Source of the DNA: a virus
Length of the DNA: 25,406 nt
Virus record (IMG/VR): IMGVR_UViG_3300045996_002210
Location: 1 to 25,406 of that record
Reading direction: 5' to 3' (one strand)
Of this stretch, positions 8,782-16,599 are shown in pieces (position 1 is the first letter of the stretch; each line of letters starts with the position of its first letter). The notes under the pieces were generated by a model. It was not told where the DNA came from. It saw nothing but the letters and a program-made list of their open reading frames with translations, and made no database searches. The position numbers and the translations under genes were made by a program.

Positions 8782-9774
8782 TCAGGACGTCGCGATGTTG
8801 TGGATCTTCCACTGGCGCTTGCGGTTCGACACCGTCAGGTTGCCGTACGTGGTGATCAGGGCGTAGCGGGCGTCCACGACCGTGCCGTTGCCACCCGTGG
8901 CCGAGGACAGGCCCTGGCTGAACGGCGACTGCTTGAACCAGCGGTCCTTGTGGCCCACCAGCTTGATGTACTTGCTGTTCAGGCCGAAGGCCGTCCCAGC
9001 AGGGGCCTCGAAGTCCCAGTAGATGGGGCAGCCCTTGTGCAGCAGGTTGGTGAAGCCCGCGTCGACCGCGGTCTTGTTGACGAAGCGAGCCTGCGGCAGC
9101 AGCGACGCCTCGTGCAGCTCGAAGACGAGCTGCGAGGTGAAGATGCCGTCGGTGACGTCGTTGCCCTTCGACGACGAGTTGGTGGCGTTGGTGAACCAGG
9201 CCTGCGTGTCGACGTTGGCGAGCACGACGGCCGTCTTGTCGAGGACGGTCGACCGCCAGTACTCGTTGCCAGCGGTGGCGCAGTTGATCCCGCCGACGGT
9301 GTCGAGCGAACCCGACTCGTCGTTGACCAGGAGGGCCAGGCCGCCGAAGTCCTTCGACGAGTTGCCCGTGCCGTCGCCGAACAGCATGACGTTGAGGCTC
9401 TCCTTGAGAGTCTCCTCGGCCTGCATGACCTTGGCCTCGAGCAGGTTGATGACAGCCTCGTCACCGCTGTTCTGGGCCTCTTCGAGGCCCGAGATGGCGA
9501 TGCCAGCCTGCAGCTGCTTCCACGCGAACTCGGCGGCCGTCAGGCCGTCCTGAGGAGCGATGGTGATGGCGTCCCACTCGCCGTAGGAGCCAGCCGACCC
9601 CTGGGCGTAGATGAGCGGGGTGACGATCTTGTGACCGCCGCCCTTCTTGTCGACCTTGTTCTTCTCGGTGAGCCACCACAGGAGCACGCGGCTCTGGAAG
9701 ATGTTGTCGACGAGCTTCGGGGCGTGGTTGGCCAGCGTGGTGGCCAGAAGCGAGTCGTAGTTGACGTTGGACAT
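8782..9774 (-). CDS. Major capsid protein
   Basis: The 330-aa protein starts at an ATG with an AAAGGG ribosome site. Recognisable segments are an N-terminal arm ending DNIFQSRVLLWWLTEK, then GGGHKIVTPLIYAQGS and EFAWKQLQAGIAISGLEE (about residues 80-100). A long helix follows (NLLEAKVMQAEETLKESLN), and then GDGTGN. This pattern is typical of HK97-fold capsid proteins of uncultured and actinobacterial short-tailed phages. It directly follows the scaffold gene. A strong hairpin and promoter-like box lie downstream, consistent with separate dosing of capsid relative to tail genes. Confidence 0.92.
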   Translation of the reverse strand: MSNVNYDSLLATTLANHAPKLVDNIFQSRVLLWWLTEKNKVDKKGGGHKIVTPLIYAQGSAGSYGEWDAITIAPQDGLTAAEFAWKQLQAGIAISGLEEAQNSGDEAVINLLEAKVMQAEETLKESLNVMLFGDGTGNSSKDFGGLALLVNDESGSLDTVGGINCATAGNEYWRSTVLDKTAVVLANVDTQAWFTNATNSSSKGNDVTDGIFTSQLVFELHEASLLPQARFVNKTAVDAGFTNLLHKGCPIYWDFEAPAGTAFGLNSKYIKLVGHKDRWFKQSPFSQGLSSATGGNGTVVDARYALITTYGNLTVSNRKRQWKIHNIATS

Positions 9775-9809
9775 GGCGAGGAATCCCTTTCAGGGAGACG
9801 GGGGGAGCG

Positions 9810-10622
9810 TCAGCTCATGCCAAGCTGTTGCTTGGCGAGCAGGAAGCTCTCTCGGACGGACTGAGGCGTCGAAGTCGGCGCTGCGGCAGTCGATGCGGCC
9901 TGCGGGCTGTGCGAGACGATCTGGGACTTGGCTGCCTCCCGCTGCGCGACCTCGGCGGCCTGCTGGGCCGTGAGGTCCGCTTCCGCCCGCTGACGGGCGA
10001 AGATGCGGTCGAACGCCATCTCCTTGTAGACCTGCTCCAACTGGCTCGGGTCGCGGTGACCGCGCCGAAGCGCTTCGTTCACCACCGCCTGCGGCTCGAA
10101 GTCCGAGCCGTAACGGTTTTGGAGGGTTCCGAGCGTTTCCTGCAGCTGGCGCCGCGCGTAGTCCTGGGTGATGGGGGCCAGCTGCTGCTGGACCTCACCG
10201 AGGATTTCCATGCGGGCCCGCTCGTAGGGGTCTTCGGGCCACTCTTCCTGCACCTGCGGGGCCTGCTGCTCGTACTGGCGCCGCAGGAGGTCGATGGTTC
10301 CATCGAAATCCTGGTCGAGCGCCTGCAACACCGTGAGGGCGTATTCCGCCTCCTGGCGCTGCTGAGCGACAGCCTGGGCCTTGCGGGTGTAGTCGGCCTG
10401 GCGGCTGTAACCGCTGATGGCCTCCGCGAGTGGTACTTCGACCTCTTCGCCATCCACCTTGACGCGGACCAGGTGGCTCGCGTAGTCGTCGGTGGGGAGG
10501 TAGGAGGGCTCGGGGGTGACCTCTGGCTCTGCGCCTTGTCCGCTCTCGGCGGGGGCAGTGGGGGCCTCGGTCGCATCTGAGATCGGTGCGTCTGCAACGA
10601 TCTCGGTGCCGTCTTCTGGCAT
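9810..10622 (-). CDS. Capsid scaffolding protein
   Basis: 270 aa, acidic Pro/Glu/Ala-rich N-terminus (residues 1-40), then a short ordered segment VRVKVDGEEVEVPLAEAI followed by SGYSRQADYTRKAQ, a hallmark of many phage scaffold proteins. A long Gln/Glu/Arg-rich coiled coil follows, and a basic short C-terminus that ends LLAKQQLGMS. Scaffold proteins organise capsid assembly through a helical C-terminus and then leave or are degraded. Located between portal and capsid genes as usual. No protease domain is present. Confidence 0.83.
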   Translation of the reverse strand: MPEDGTEIVADAPISDATEAPTAPAESGQGAEPEVTPEPSYLPTDDYASHLVRVKVDGEEVEVPLAEAISGYSRQADYTRKAQAVAQQRQEAEYALTVLQALDQDFDGTIDLLRRQYEQQAPQVQEEWPEDPYERARMEILGEVQQQLAPITQDYARRQLQETLGTLQNRYGSDFEPQAVVNEALRRGHRDPSQLEQVYKEMAFDRIFARQRAEADLTAQQAAEVAQREAAKSQIVSHSPQAASTAAAPTSTPQSVRESFLLAKQQLGMS

Positions 10623-10689
10623 TGGGGTTCGGGAGTCCTTTCGGGGGTTGTTCCGTCACCTCAATGGCGGGAACGTTCCCCGACTCCCG

Positions 10690-12450
10690 TTAGGCGGCTG
10701 GGACGGTCTGCTCTGGCGGCATCGCGCCAGGGTCCATCGGCGGGGCGCCAGGCGCCCCAGGCGGCATCCCAGGCATCCCAGGCGGGGCCATCTGCATGAT
10801 GAACTTCTCGGGCTGACGCACACCGAACTCGTGGAGAACGTGCATCGCGAGCTGGCTCATGTCGATCACGCCCGCGCCGACGAACGGCGCGATCGCGTCG
10901 ACCAGCTGGTTCACGGCCTGACGGCGGAAGCTCTCGTTGCGCGGCTGCGTCGAGCCGCCCTCGACCTCGAAGTCGAACTCGCCCTGGATCCACGACGGGT
11001 CGCCCACAACCCAGGTCTGCTCCATGCCCGTCATGCCGACGACGCGGTAGACGAGGTCGCCCGTCATGAACTGCTGGCACAGCTGCACGATCCGCATGCC
11101 GACCTCGGAGAGGAACTCCTCGATCAGCGCCAGCTTGTCCGCGGCGCGGGCGTTGCTGGCGTCCTGGATCATCGCCGCCTCGGTGGCGGTGCGACGGATC
11201 TCAGGCAGGTTGCCTCGGGCATAGTCCGAGGTGGCCGTGACGTTGTCGATGTCCGACTGGATGAGGTCCGACTGGTTGTAGAACTCGGGCGGGGTGCCCT
11301 CGGCGGGCATCGGCGCGATCGACTCGGCCAGCTTGTGCCCAGGGAGGACGGGGACCATCGTGTTGTCCTCGTCCGACTCGAGGGCCGCCAGGCCCTTGTC
11401 GTCGAACGCATCCTCGTCGTACAGCCACTTGCGGGCGAACCGCTTGCGGTGGTTGAACATCTGGGTGCGCGTCTCGTTCAGCTCGTACTGCAGGGGCTCC
11501 ATCGCCTCCAGCTCGCCGAGCGGGTAGAAGAAGTCGGGCACCTCGTAGTTGCGCAGCATGAGGAACGGGTGGCCGAAGCTGTAGTCCATGCGCCGCGGCG
11601 CGATCAGGAAGCCGTCGACCGACGAGTCGGCGAACACACACATCGTGTGGCGCTTGACGTCGTACCACTCCCACACGTCGACGAAGCCGTTGTCCGCCGA
11701 GCCTGGGACGTTCGTGCCGTCGACACCGTGGGTGCCACCGCGCGAGTCCTCGTCATCGAAGCGGCTGCGCATCGTCGGGGAGACGTTCTTGCGGACCTTC
11801 GCGTTGTACCGCTCGTCGACGCGCACGTCGGCGACAGGCCGACGGACGCGCTGGCAGATCCAGCGGATCTCCTCCATGTTGCGGGCGTCGGGGTCGACGA
11901 ACATGTCGAACGGCGAGATCCGCTCCACGAACGGGCGGTCATCGACGACACGAACCTCGGACTCGACGTTGCCTGGCATCTGCGGGTCGCGGTCAGCGAC
12001 GCCCTCGCCGTCATCGCCGTAGTCGCCCGTGCCACCGAAGGTGACCTCTTCCTTGACGAACTTGTAGCCGACCTTGAGGAAGCCGTGGCCGCAGATGAGG
12101 AAGTCGTCGACGGCGCGACGGAACGGCCTCTTGTACTTGTTCGAGCGCCAGATGTAGTTGAGCAGCTCCTGCGCGTGGACGGCCTGCGGGGCCGTCTCGG
12201 GCTTGCGCGGCTCGACCGTGAACTTCGGGTTGTTCACCGCGACCGACGGAGCGATGATGTTCTTCGTCGCGAACGCAACGTTGACCACCATCTTGTCCTC
12301 GGCTCCGAGGAAGTTGAGGTGCTTGCCGCGGTACAGGTCGACCATGCGGTGCCACAGGTCGTCGTAGCCTTCGTCCCGACGCCAACGCTTGGAGCGGGCC
12401 AGCTCCGACTGGATCCGCTCGAGCTGATGCTTGTGCGAAGGAGGGGCCAT
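10690..12450 (-). CDS. Portal protein
   Basis: 586 aa, ATG at 12450 overlapping the previous stop by one base. The N-terminal region has WRRDEGYDDLWHRMVDLYRGKH and NVAFATKNIIAPSVAVNNPKF. The core has FLICGHGFLKVGYK, the RISPFDMFVDPDA motif and a long helix around NETRTQMFNHRKR. The C-terminus is Pro/Gly/Ala/Met-rich and disordered. This combination fits portal proteins of short-tailed phages, which form the dodecameric DNA gate and bind terminase. Position between terminase and scaffold supports the call. Confidence 0.93.
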   Translation of the reverse strand: MAPPSHKHQLERIQSELARSKRWRRDEGYDDLWHRMVDLYRGKHLNFLGAEDKMVVNVAFATKNIIAPSVAVNNPKFTVEPRKPETAPQAVHAQELLNYIWRSNKYKRPFRRAVDDFLICGHGFLKVGYKFVKEEVTFGGTGDYGDDGEGVADRDPQMPGNVESEVRVVDDRPFVERISPFDMFVDPDARNMEEIRWICQRVRRPVADVRVDERYNAKVRKNVSPTMRSRFDDEDSRGGTHGVDGTNVPGSADNGFVDVWEWYDVKRHTMCVFADSSVDGFLIAPRRMDYSFGHPFLMLRNYEVPDFFYPLGELEAMEPLQYELNETRTQMFNHRKRFARKWLYDEDAFDDKGLAALESDEDNTMVPVLPGHKLAESIAPMPAEGTPPEFYNQSDLIQSDIDNVTATSDYARGNLPEIRRTATEAAMIQDASNARAADKLALIEEFLSEVGMRIVQLCQQFMTGDLVYRVVGMTGMEQTWVVGDPSWIQGEFDFEVEGGSTQPRNESFRRQAVNQLVDAIAPFVGAGVIDMSQLAMHVLHEFGVRQPEKFIMQMAPPGMPGMPPGAPGAPPMDPGAMPPEQTVPAA

Positions 12451-12683
12451 CAGGCGGCTGGCGGCAGGATGCCGCGCTCGTCAGGCAGGACAGGGGTGAC
12501 CCGACGGATGATGAGCACCGCGGTCGTCAGGGCGGCGGCGATGGACGCGCCGACCGACGCCACGACGGGGATCCCGACGCTCGTCGACACGATCGTCACG
12601 ACGGTGGCGACCATCGTCAGCCACGTCGGAGCGGCCTTGATGACGACGAGGGCGCGGGCCCAGGACTCTCGGACCTTGTTCAC
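12450..12683 (-). CDS. Small two-span membrane protein (holin candidate)
   Basis: 77 aa from a GTG overlapping the previous stop. A basic amphipathic N-terminus (MNKVRESWARALVVIKAAP) leads into two hydrophobic segments (about residues 19-38 and 41-62), followed by a charged tail with RRVTP. Size and topology fit a holin, but no endolysin is seen in the window, so the role is uncertain. It lies between another small membrane protein and the portal gene. Confidence 0.7.
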   Translation of the reverse strand: MNKVRESWARALVVIKAAPTWLTMVATVVTIVSTSVGIPVVASVGASIAAALTTAVLIIRRVTPVLPDERGILPPAA

Positions 12684-12976
12684 GCTGCGTGCTCCTTCTG
12701 GGGGGTGACGACGACGGTCTGGACGGACGGTGTGGGCGCCTGATGGGCGTGGAAGGCGAGGTGCTCGGAGAGGCGCTCAGCAGCGAGGTCGACCTTCTGG
12801 TCGACGCGCTCTACGGCGACGCGCGTCTCGCGCATCTCGACCTGCAGCTCCCGCATCGCGCCGAGGTTCTCGCCGTGCTGCGACGTGTTGCGCTTGTCGA
12901 GGCGGCTCAGGAAGTAGGCGATGGGTCCGCCTACGCCGAACAGGCCAGCGATCAACGCGGCGAGGACGACCTCCAC
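12680..12976 (-). CDS. Membrane-anchored coiled-coil protein, 98 aa
   Basis: GTG start two bases beyond the upstream stop. One N-terminal transmembrane segment (about residues 3-24, VVLAALIAGLFGVGGPIAYF) is followed by a charged coiled coil (about residues 38-72) and a Pro/Thr/Val-rich tail. This layout is common in small actinophage membrane proteins found near holins and could act as a holin partner or spanin-like factor. That role is only inferred. Confidence 0.7.
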   Translation of the reverse strand: MEVVLAALIAGLFGVGGPIAYFLSRLDKRNTSQHGENLGAMRELQVEMRETRVAVERVDQKVDLAAERLSEHLAFHAHQAPTPSVQTVVVTPQKEHAA

Positions 12977-12977
12977 G

Positions 12978-13196
12978 TCACACCCAGCGCTTCCCTACGG
13001 GCTCGACGACGACCCCCGTGTTCTTGGCGTTGCGGTAGTGCTCGTCCGCAACTTCCTTGTTGGTGCGCTCGTGGAAGTTCTGGCGGCCGTAGCCGCCTCC
13101 GCCCTGGAAGCCGAAGCGGATCGTCTGGAGGTGGCAGCGGAAGCACAGGGCCGCGTCGCGGTCGTGCTCCCGTCCGCAATCGGTGCAAGCGGTCAT
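12978..13196 (-). CDS. Zinc-ribbon protein, 72 aa
   Basis: ATG at 13196 overlaps the TerL stop (ATGA). Residues C4-x2-C7 and C18-x2-C21 form a likely zinc-binding site. A glycine-rich turn (GFQGGGGYG) and a charged C-terminal region (ERTNKEVADEHYRNAK) follow. Small zinc proteins are often found next to terminase genes and might aid packaging or bind nucleic acid; no specific function can be assigned. Confidence 0.72.
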   Translation of the reverse strand: MTACTDCGREHDRDAALCFRCHLQTIRFGFQGGGGYGRQNFHERTNKEVADEHYRNAKNTGVVVEPVGKRWV

Positions 13197-14908
13197 CGCC
13201 TGAAAGGCGAAACCGTCCCCCTGCCGTTGGCCCGAACGCAGAACGCCCCCATCGCGTTCGGCTTCTTCTTCTCTTCGGCGTAGAGCATCTTCTCGAGGAA
13301 GCCCATCGTCCCTGGCCCAGGCTCGTCCTTGACCCGATACTGAGGCAGGTACGAGTGCTTGATCATCTCGACGGCGATGGCGAGCGCCATCGTGCGGTCG
13401 TCGTGTGGCGAGCCCGACGTCCGCCCCTTCTCGTCGCGGGTGTACGTCTTGAGTTCGGCGATCGTTTCGGCGTCGGGCACGACCAACGCGTCGGGCCCGC
13501 GCGGGGACTTGTCGGGGTCGGCGATGAACTCGCCCAGCTCCTCGTCCCACTCGTCAACAGCGGGACCGCCGCGCAGCGCCTTGGCCAGCTCGTCGATCAT
13601 GTACGGCTTCGACACGGCGCTCGTGCGCCAGCCGAGGTTCTCCGTCTTCGCCTCCCACTTCTGGCCGAGCCGCACCTGGTAGTACAGGTTGCGGTAGCTG
13701 GCCCGCTGCAGGGCCTTGGCGGTGGTCAGACCGTGGTTGTTGATCTCGACGCCGAGGAGCGCCACGTTGTACCAGCGGCCCAGCAGGTTGAGGACGTCCG
13801 AGCCGAACAGGTCGGCGTCGACGTGCCCGTGCCAGATCGCGACGACGTGGCCCGTCGCCACGTCGATCACCTGGGCGCAGGAGAAGTCGCCGTGCTCGAG
13901 GCCCTCGGCGACGTCTGCGCCGATGACGTAGCGCCGCTTCGGCTGAGGGGGCGACCACACGCGGAGTGCGCCGTTGTCGTGGTCCCGCAGCACGATCCCT
14001 TCGCCTGGCTTCTCCCAGAGGGTGCCGCGCAGGATGGGCGGGGCGGTCGGAATGGCCCGCACCACGTCGAGGTCGAACACGGGGCGGCCCGACTTGAGGA
14101 AGGCTTCCTCGGGGTTGTCGGGGTACTCCTGCGCCATCTGCCAGGCAGGGGTGATGTCCGACTTGTGGTCGTACCAGTCCTGGGTGCGCCCGCTGGCCCA
14201 CCAGCCGTGGAAGATCCCCTTGTACTGGCTGTACTCGCTGCCGAGCCCCTGCGACCCGAGCCACAGCTTGTGGAGCAGGTTGCCCTCACCGTTGGCGGTG
14301 CCGAGCATGATGAGCGAGCCGCCGACCTCGGCGACAGGCTCGACGGCCGCGTAGGCCTCCTCGCTGTTCGGGAGGAAGCCGATCTCGTCGATGATCGCCA
14401 GGAAGGCGGTGTCGCCGCGGCCAGGCTCGCTGGCCGACGGCAGCGACTCGATCGACGACTCGTTGGTGAACGCCATCTTGGTCTGCGTCTTCGTCTCCAA
14501 GATGGGGCCGCGCTGCTGCATCCACTTCGGCATGAAGCGGTAGCCGTACTTGGAGTGGCCGAGCAGCTTCGCCGAGTGCCGCTCCGTCTTCGAAATCATG
14601 ATGATGACGCGGTCGTCGAAGAAGAAGGTGAGCCAGAAGGCGTACGCCGCGATCAAAGTGGAGAAGCCGATCTGGCGGGCCTTCAAAGCAACCGAGTAGC
14701 GCTCGGCCAGCCAAATGCGAATCGTCTCCGCCTGGGCGTCGTACAAATCGAAGAGACGCTTGCCCTTCGGGTGGCGGATGTACCAGTAGTTGCGGCAGAA
14801 GTACTCGAAGGCGGAAGCCTTCTCTTCCAGCGTCGCCTTGTCCCAGTCGGGGACACGGCACTTGCGCCACTCGATCTCGAGCAGAAACTCGTCGAAGTCG
14901 TCGACCAT
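13193..14908 (-). CDS. terL: Terminase large subunit
   Basis: 571 aa, ATG overlapping the upstream TGA. The ATPase domain shows a Walker A-like LKARQIGFST (residues about 75-84), Walker B FLAIIDE (169-175) and a coupling motif IMLGTANGEGN (200-210). The RNase-H-like nuclease domain has acidic residues in GADVAEG (D332), GVEINNHG (E388) and PHDDRTMALA (D503/D504). It cuts concatemeric DNA and pumps it through the portal using ATP. Length matches the family. It lies between a fibre-like gene and a zinc-ribbon gene rather than directly after TerS. Confidence 0.97.
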   Translation of the reverse strand: MVDDFDEFLLEIEWRKCRVPDWDKATLEEKASAFEYFCRNYWYIRHPKGKRLFDLYDAQAETIRIWLAERYSVALKARQIGFSTLIAAYAFWLTFFFDDRVIIMISKTERHSAKLLGHSKYGYRFMPKWMQQRGPILETKTQTKMAFTNESSIESLPSASEPGRGDTAFLAIIDEIGFLPNSEEAYAAVEPVAEVGGSLIMLGTANGEGNLLHKLWLGSQGLGSEYSQYKGIFHGWWASGRTQDWYDHKSDITPAWQMAQEYPDNPEEAFLKSGRPVFDLDVVRAIPTAPPILRGTLWEKPGEGIVLRDHDNGALRVWSPPQPKRRYVIGADVAEGLEHGDFSCAQVIDVATGHVVAIWHGHVDADLFGSDVLNLLGRWYNVALLGVEINNHGLTTAKALQRASYRNLYYQVRLGQKWEAKTENLGWRTSAVSKPYMIDELAKALRGGPAVDEWDEELGEFIADPDKSPRGPDALVVPDAETIAELKTYTRDEKGRTSGSPHDDRTMALAIAVEMIKHSYLPQYRVKDEPGPGTMGFLEKMLYAEEKKKPNAMGAFCVRANGRGTVSPFRR

Positions 14909-15345
14909 CAGGCGGTCACCGAGAAACGGATGCCGTCGACGTAGACGTAGACGTTGTTGCCGACCTGCGGCCGCACCTCGCCGTTGGCGAAGACCTGGAC
15001 GTTGCCGAAGGCGCCGTTCGAGTCGACGACGAACGACTGGTTGGCGATCGGCGGGCCTTCGGGCAGCGTGAAGGCCGTCGCCGTCATCGTCCCGTTCTTC
15101 ATGACGCCGCGCAGCTCGTAGACGTCGCCGACCTCGCGGTACTGGACGTTGCGGGCGCCAGCGCCAGGCGAGTCGTAGTTCACCCAGGAGTTCTGGAAGG
15201 TGACGTCCGTCCAGGGCCCCGCCGTGTGCTCGGTCACCCAGGCGTCGAACGCCTCCTTCACCTCGCCGATGCGTCGCGACAGGTCCTGCAGCGCACGGCG
15301 AAGCGGCAGCGTCAGGCCGCCGATCGCCGACAGATCACGCGCCAC
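14908..15345 (-). CDS. Tail-fibre-like beta-sandwich protein, 145 aa
   Basis: The GTG at 15345 overlaps the TerS stop and is preferred over the longer frame from 15411. A helix (about residues 9-40, LPLRRALQDLSRRIGEVKEAF) precedes a beta-rich domain with WTDVTFQNSWVNYD, VQYREVGDVYELRGVMKNGT and FTLPEGPP. The REVGD-LRG-GT-LPEG order is the familiar C-terminal domain of actinobacteriophage minor tail and fibre proteins. The helix could trimerise. It is therefore probably a short fibre or virion decoration protein. Finding it between the two terminase genes is unusual. Confidence 0.75.
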   Translation of the reverse strand: MARDLSAIGGLTLPLRRALQDLSRRIGEVKEAFDAWVTEHTAGPWTDVTFQNSWVNYDSPGAGARNVQYREVGDVYELRGVMKNGTMTATAFTLPEGPPIANQSFVVDSNGAFGNVQVFANGEVRPQVGNNVYVYVDGIRFSVTA

Positions 15346-15778
15346 GGGCGACCCTGCGCTCAGCCAGCATGTCGCCCGCCCGCTGGGCGGCCAGCGTCTC
15401 CAGCTCCTCATCGGTCAGGTCGCGGGCCCGCTTCGCGGCGCCACCAGGAGCCGCCTTCGCCTGGCCAGACGCCTTCGGGACGAGCGCACCCGTCCACTCG
15501 GCCCACAGCTTCGCTGCCTGCACCTGCTTCGGCGACAGCGCGTCCAGCGCCTGCGCCTCGAGAGCGGCCAGGATCATCTGGGTCTTCTCGACCCCACCCG
15601 ACACCTGCATCGCCAGCTCGTGCTGCTCGGTGCGGAAGTCCTCAGCAGCCTGCCAATCCCGAAGCGTCCGCGGCGCCACACCCAGCTCCGCAGCCAGCTC
15701 CCCCTTGGTGCGCGGCTGGCGCTCCGCAGGAAGCGTGACAAGCCAATCCAGCAGCCGCTGCTTACGAGGATCTTCCAC
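15335..15778 (-). CDS. terS: Terminase small subunit
   Basis: 147 aa from a GTG at 15778, the first gene of the leftward operon. An N-terminal helix-turn-helix (about residues 24-45, KGELAAELGVAPRTLRDWQA) would bind the packaging site. A helical oligomerisation region follows (residues 55-95). A basic Ala/Gly-rich C-terminal part could contact TerL or portal. HTH type, size and operon position suit TerS. Its stop overlaps the next start. The call is based on architecture; sequence identity to a named TerS was not tested. Confidence 0.75.
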   Translation of the reverse strand: MEDPRKQRLLDWLVTLPAERQPRTKGELAAELGVAPRTLRDWQAAEDFRTEQHELAMQVSGGVEKTQMILAALEAQALDALSPKQVQAAKLWAEWTGALVPKASGQAKAAPGGAAKRARDLTDEELETLAAQRAGDMLAERRVARGA

Positions 15779-15953
15779 GCCCTACAGGTCCGAACGTCCC
15801 CTGAGCAGCTCGGAGGAGTGTGGACGCAAAATCGCGAGGCCCCCCCTATAGCTCGCAGGCTCCGTCAGGAGACTGCGCCTGCTCGCAACCACTGGGCGCC
15901 CACGTCGCCGAAGCCGACAGGCTGAGGCGACGATCGTCTCCCGCATCTAAGAT

Positions 15954-15972
15954 CCCCAGCGCTTCGCTGGGG
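15954..15972. repeat. 8-bp hairpin, 3-base loop
   Basis: CCCCAGCG-CTT-CGCTGGGG is a perfect inverted repeat. On the minus strand it would sit in the 5' leader of the virion operon, about 175 bases before TerS. Confidence 0.6.
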
Positions 15973-15997
15973 GCTCCGCGCTGGTGATGCTCCTGAA

Positions 15998-16021
15998 CCC
16001 CCACCCCCTATCCCCCTCCCC
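15998..16021 (-). other. G-quadruplex-type tract (bottom strand)
   Basis: The plus strand has four C-runs of 5, 5, 5 and 4 bases separated by 1, 3 and 1 bases. The minus strand therefore has four G-tracts with very short loops, a strong quadruplex pattern. It lies in the probable leader of the leftward operon. Confidence 0.6.
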
Positions 16022-16209
16022 AAACGTCCCGCACCACCCCCCGCAGAACCTGGGACGCACATCCTGAGCAGGGCGAAGAGGCGACCACAACCCCTCGAGC
16101 CCAAATACACGTACAAGGAAACGGGACTCCCAAGCCAAATGGGGCCCCCCACAACAGATATCGAAAAGACATCGGGAAGTACCGATCCAGGGAATCCTTT
16201 CTCTCTCTA

Positions 16210-16235
16210 CCCCCCCACCCCCCCACACCCCCCCC
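16210..16235 (-). other. C-run block, quadruplex-capable on bottom strand
   Basis: Three C-runs of 7, 7 and 8 bases separated by A and ACA, preceded by a CT-repeat. Homopolymer length makes this prone to sequencing error. Confidence 0.55.
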
Positions 16236-16255
16236 ATGGCGGCCGCGACCGACGC

Positions 16256-16267
16256 TCGCGCGCGCGA
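16256..16267. repeat. Alternating CG palindrome
   Basis: TCGCGCGCGCGA is a perfect 12-bp palindrome, a Z-DNA-type sequence, just before the LexA-like box. Confidence 0.5.
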
Positions 16268-16268
16268 T

Positions 16269-16284
16269 TAGAACGTTCGTTCAA
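16269..16284. promoter_or_regulatory. LexA-like (actinobacterial SOS-type) box
   Basis: TAGAACGTTCGTTCAA contains GAAC-N4-GTTC. Compared with the mycobacterial consensus TCGAAC-N4-GTTCGA, ten of twelve defined positions match. A chance match is possible. Confidence 0.35.
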
Positions 16285-16309
16285 ACCGCAGACCAGGGCA
16301 AACGCGCGC

Positions 16310-16321
16310 ATCATCGATGAT
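16310..16321. repeat. ATCATCGATGAT palindrome in AT-richer stretch
   Basis: Perfect 12-bp palindrome followed at once by further ATCAT units to about 16335. The small AT-richer island with short repeats in a GC-rich genome is a possible origin or regulator site. Confidence 0.45.
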
Positions 16322-16357
16322 CATGCATCATCATGGATGGACATGCGTGTGCTTGCT

Positions 16358-16380
16358 GTAGCTAGCACGGCGCTAGCTAC
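16358..16380. repeat. 9-bp perfect inverted repeat
   Basis: GTAGCTAGC-ACGGC-GCTAGCTAC, a perfect dyad with a 5-base spacer. No T-run follows on either strand, so an operator, origin element or RNA hairpin are all possible. Confidence 0.6.
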
Positions 16381-16464
16381 TGTTCGGAGCCTAGCCCTGC
16401 TGTCGCATGGTTCATATTGGGGGGGGATCGTAGGGATGATGCGAGGATTGGCGTCCACACTCTG

Positions 16465-16484
16465 CTAGCCCATAGTTGGGTTAG
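16465..16484 (+). repeat. 7-bp hairpin with one G-U pair
   Basis: CTAGCCC-ATAGTT-GGGTTAG folds as RNA. It lies about 80 bases upstream of the rightward leader promoter. Confidence 0.4.
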
Positions 16485-16495
16485 GCGTGAGGTGC

Positions 16496-16510
16496 GTTTC
16501 TAGGTGAAAC
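16496..16510. repeat. Degenerate relative of the 15-bp dyad
   Basis: GTTTC-TAGGT-GAAAC has the same total length and outer five bases as GTTTCC-N3-GGAAAC, but lacks the inner C/G pair. It lies 53 bases upstream of the leader -35 and could be a weaker operator. Confidence 0.45.
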
Positions 16511-16563
16511 GTGAGGGGTGACCAGGGGTTATGCTGAAATCTCAGAAATTTCCTCGAAACCTC

Positions 16564-16592
16564 TTGACAGGGTGAAGGGCAGGGTTTACAGT
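16564..16592 (+). promoter_or_regulatory. Leader promoter of the rightward arm
   Basis: TTGACA (16564-16569), 17-base spacer, TACAGT (16587-16592). Predicted start near 16599. This is the best sigma70-type promoter in the window and reads into the structured leader and the first rightward gene. Confidence 0.78.
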
Positions 16593-16599
16593 GATCATC

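Noticed and set aside
15840-15853. T7-type phage promoter (CTATAGGGG on the minus strand)
   Set aside because: Only the last bases resemble the T7 promoter, no second copy was noticed and no phage RNA polymerase gene is visible.
15865-16152. 95-codon minus-strand frame in the intergenic region
   Set aside because: Glycine-rich translation of the G-tracts, no ribosome site, no recognisable domain.
16139-16468. 109-codon plus-strand frame in the intergenic region
   Set aside because: Begins in C-runs, is proline/low-complexity at the start, has no ribosome site and crosses several dyads.
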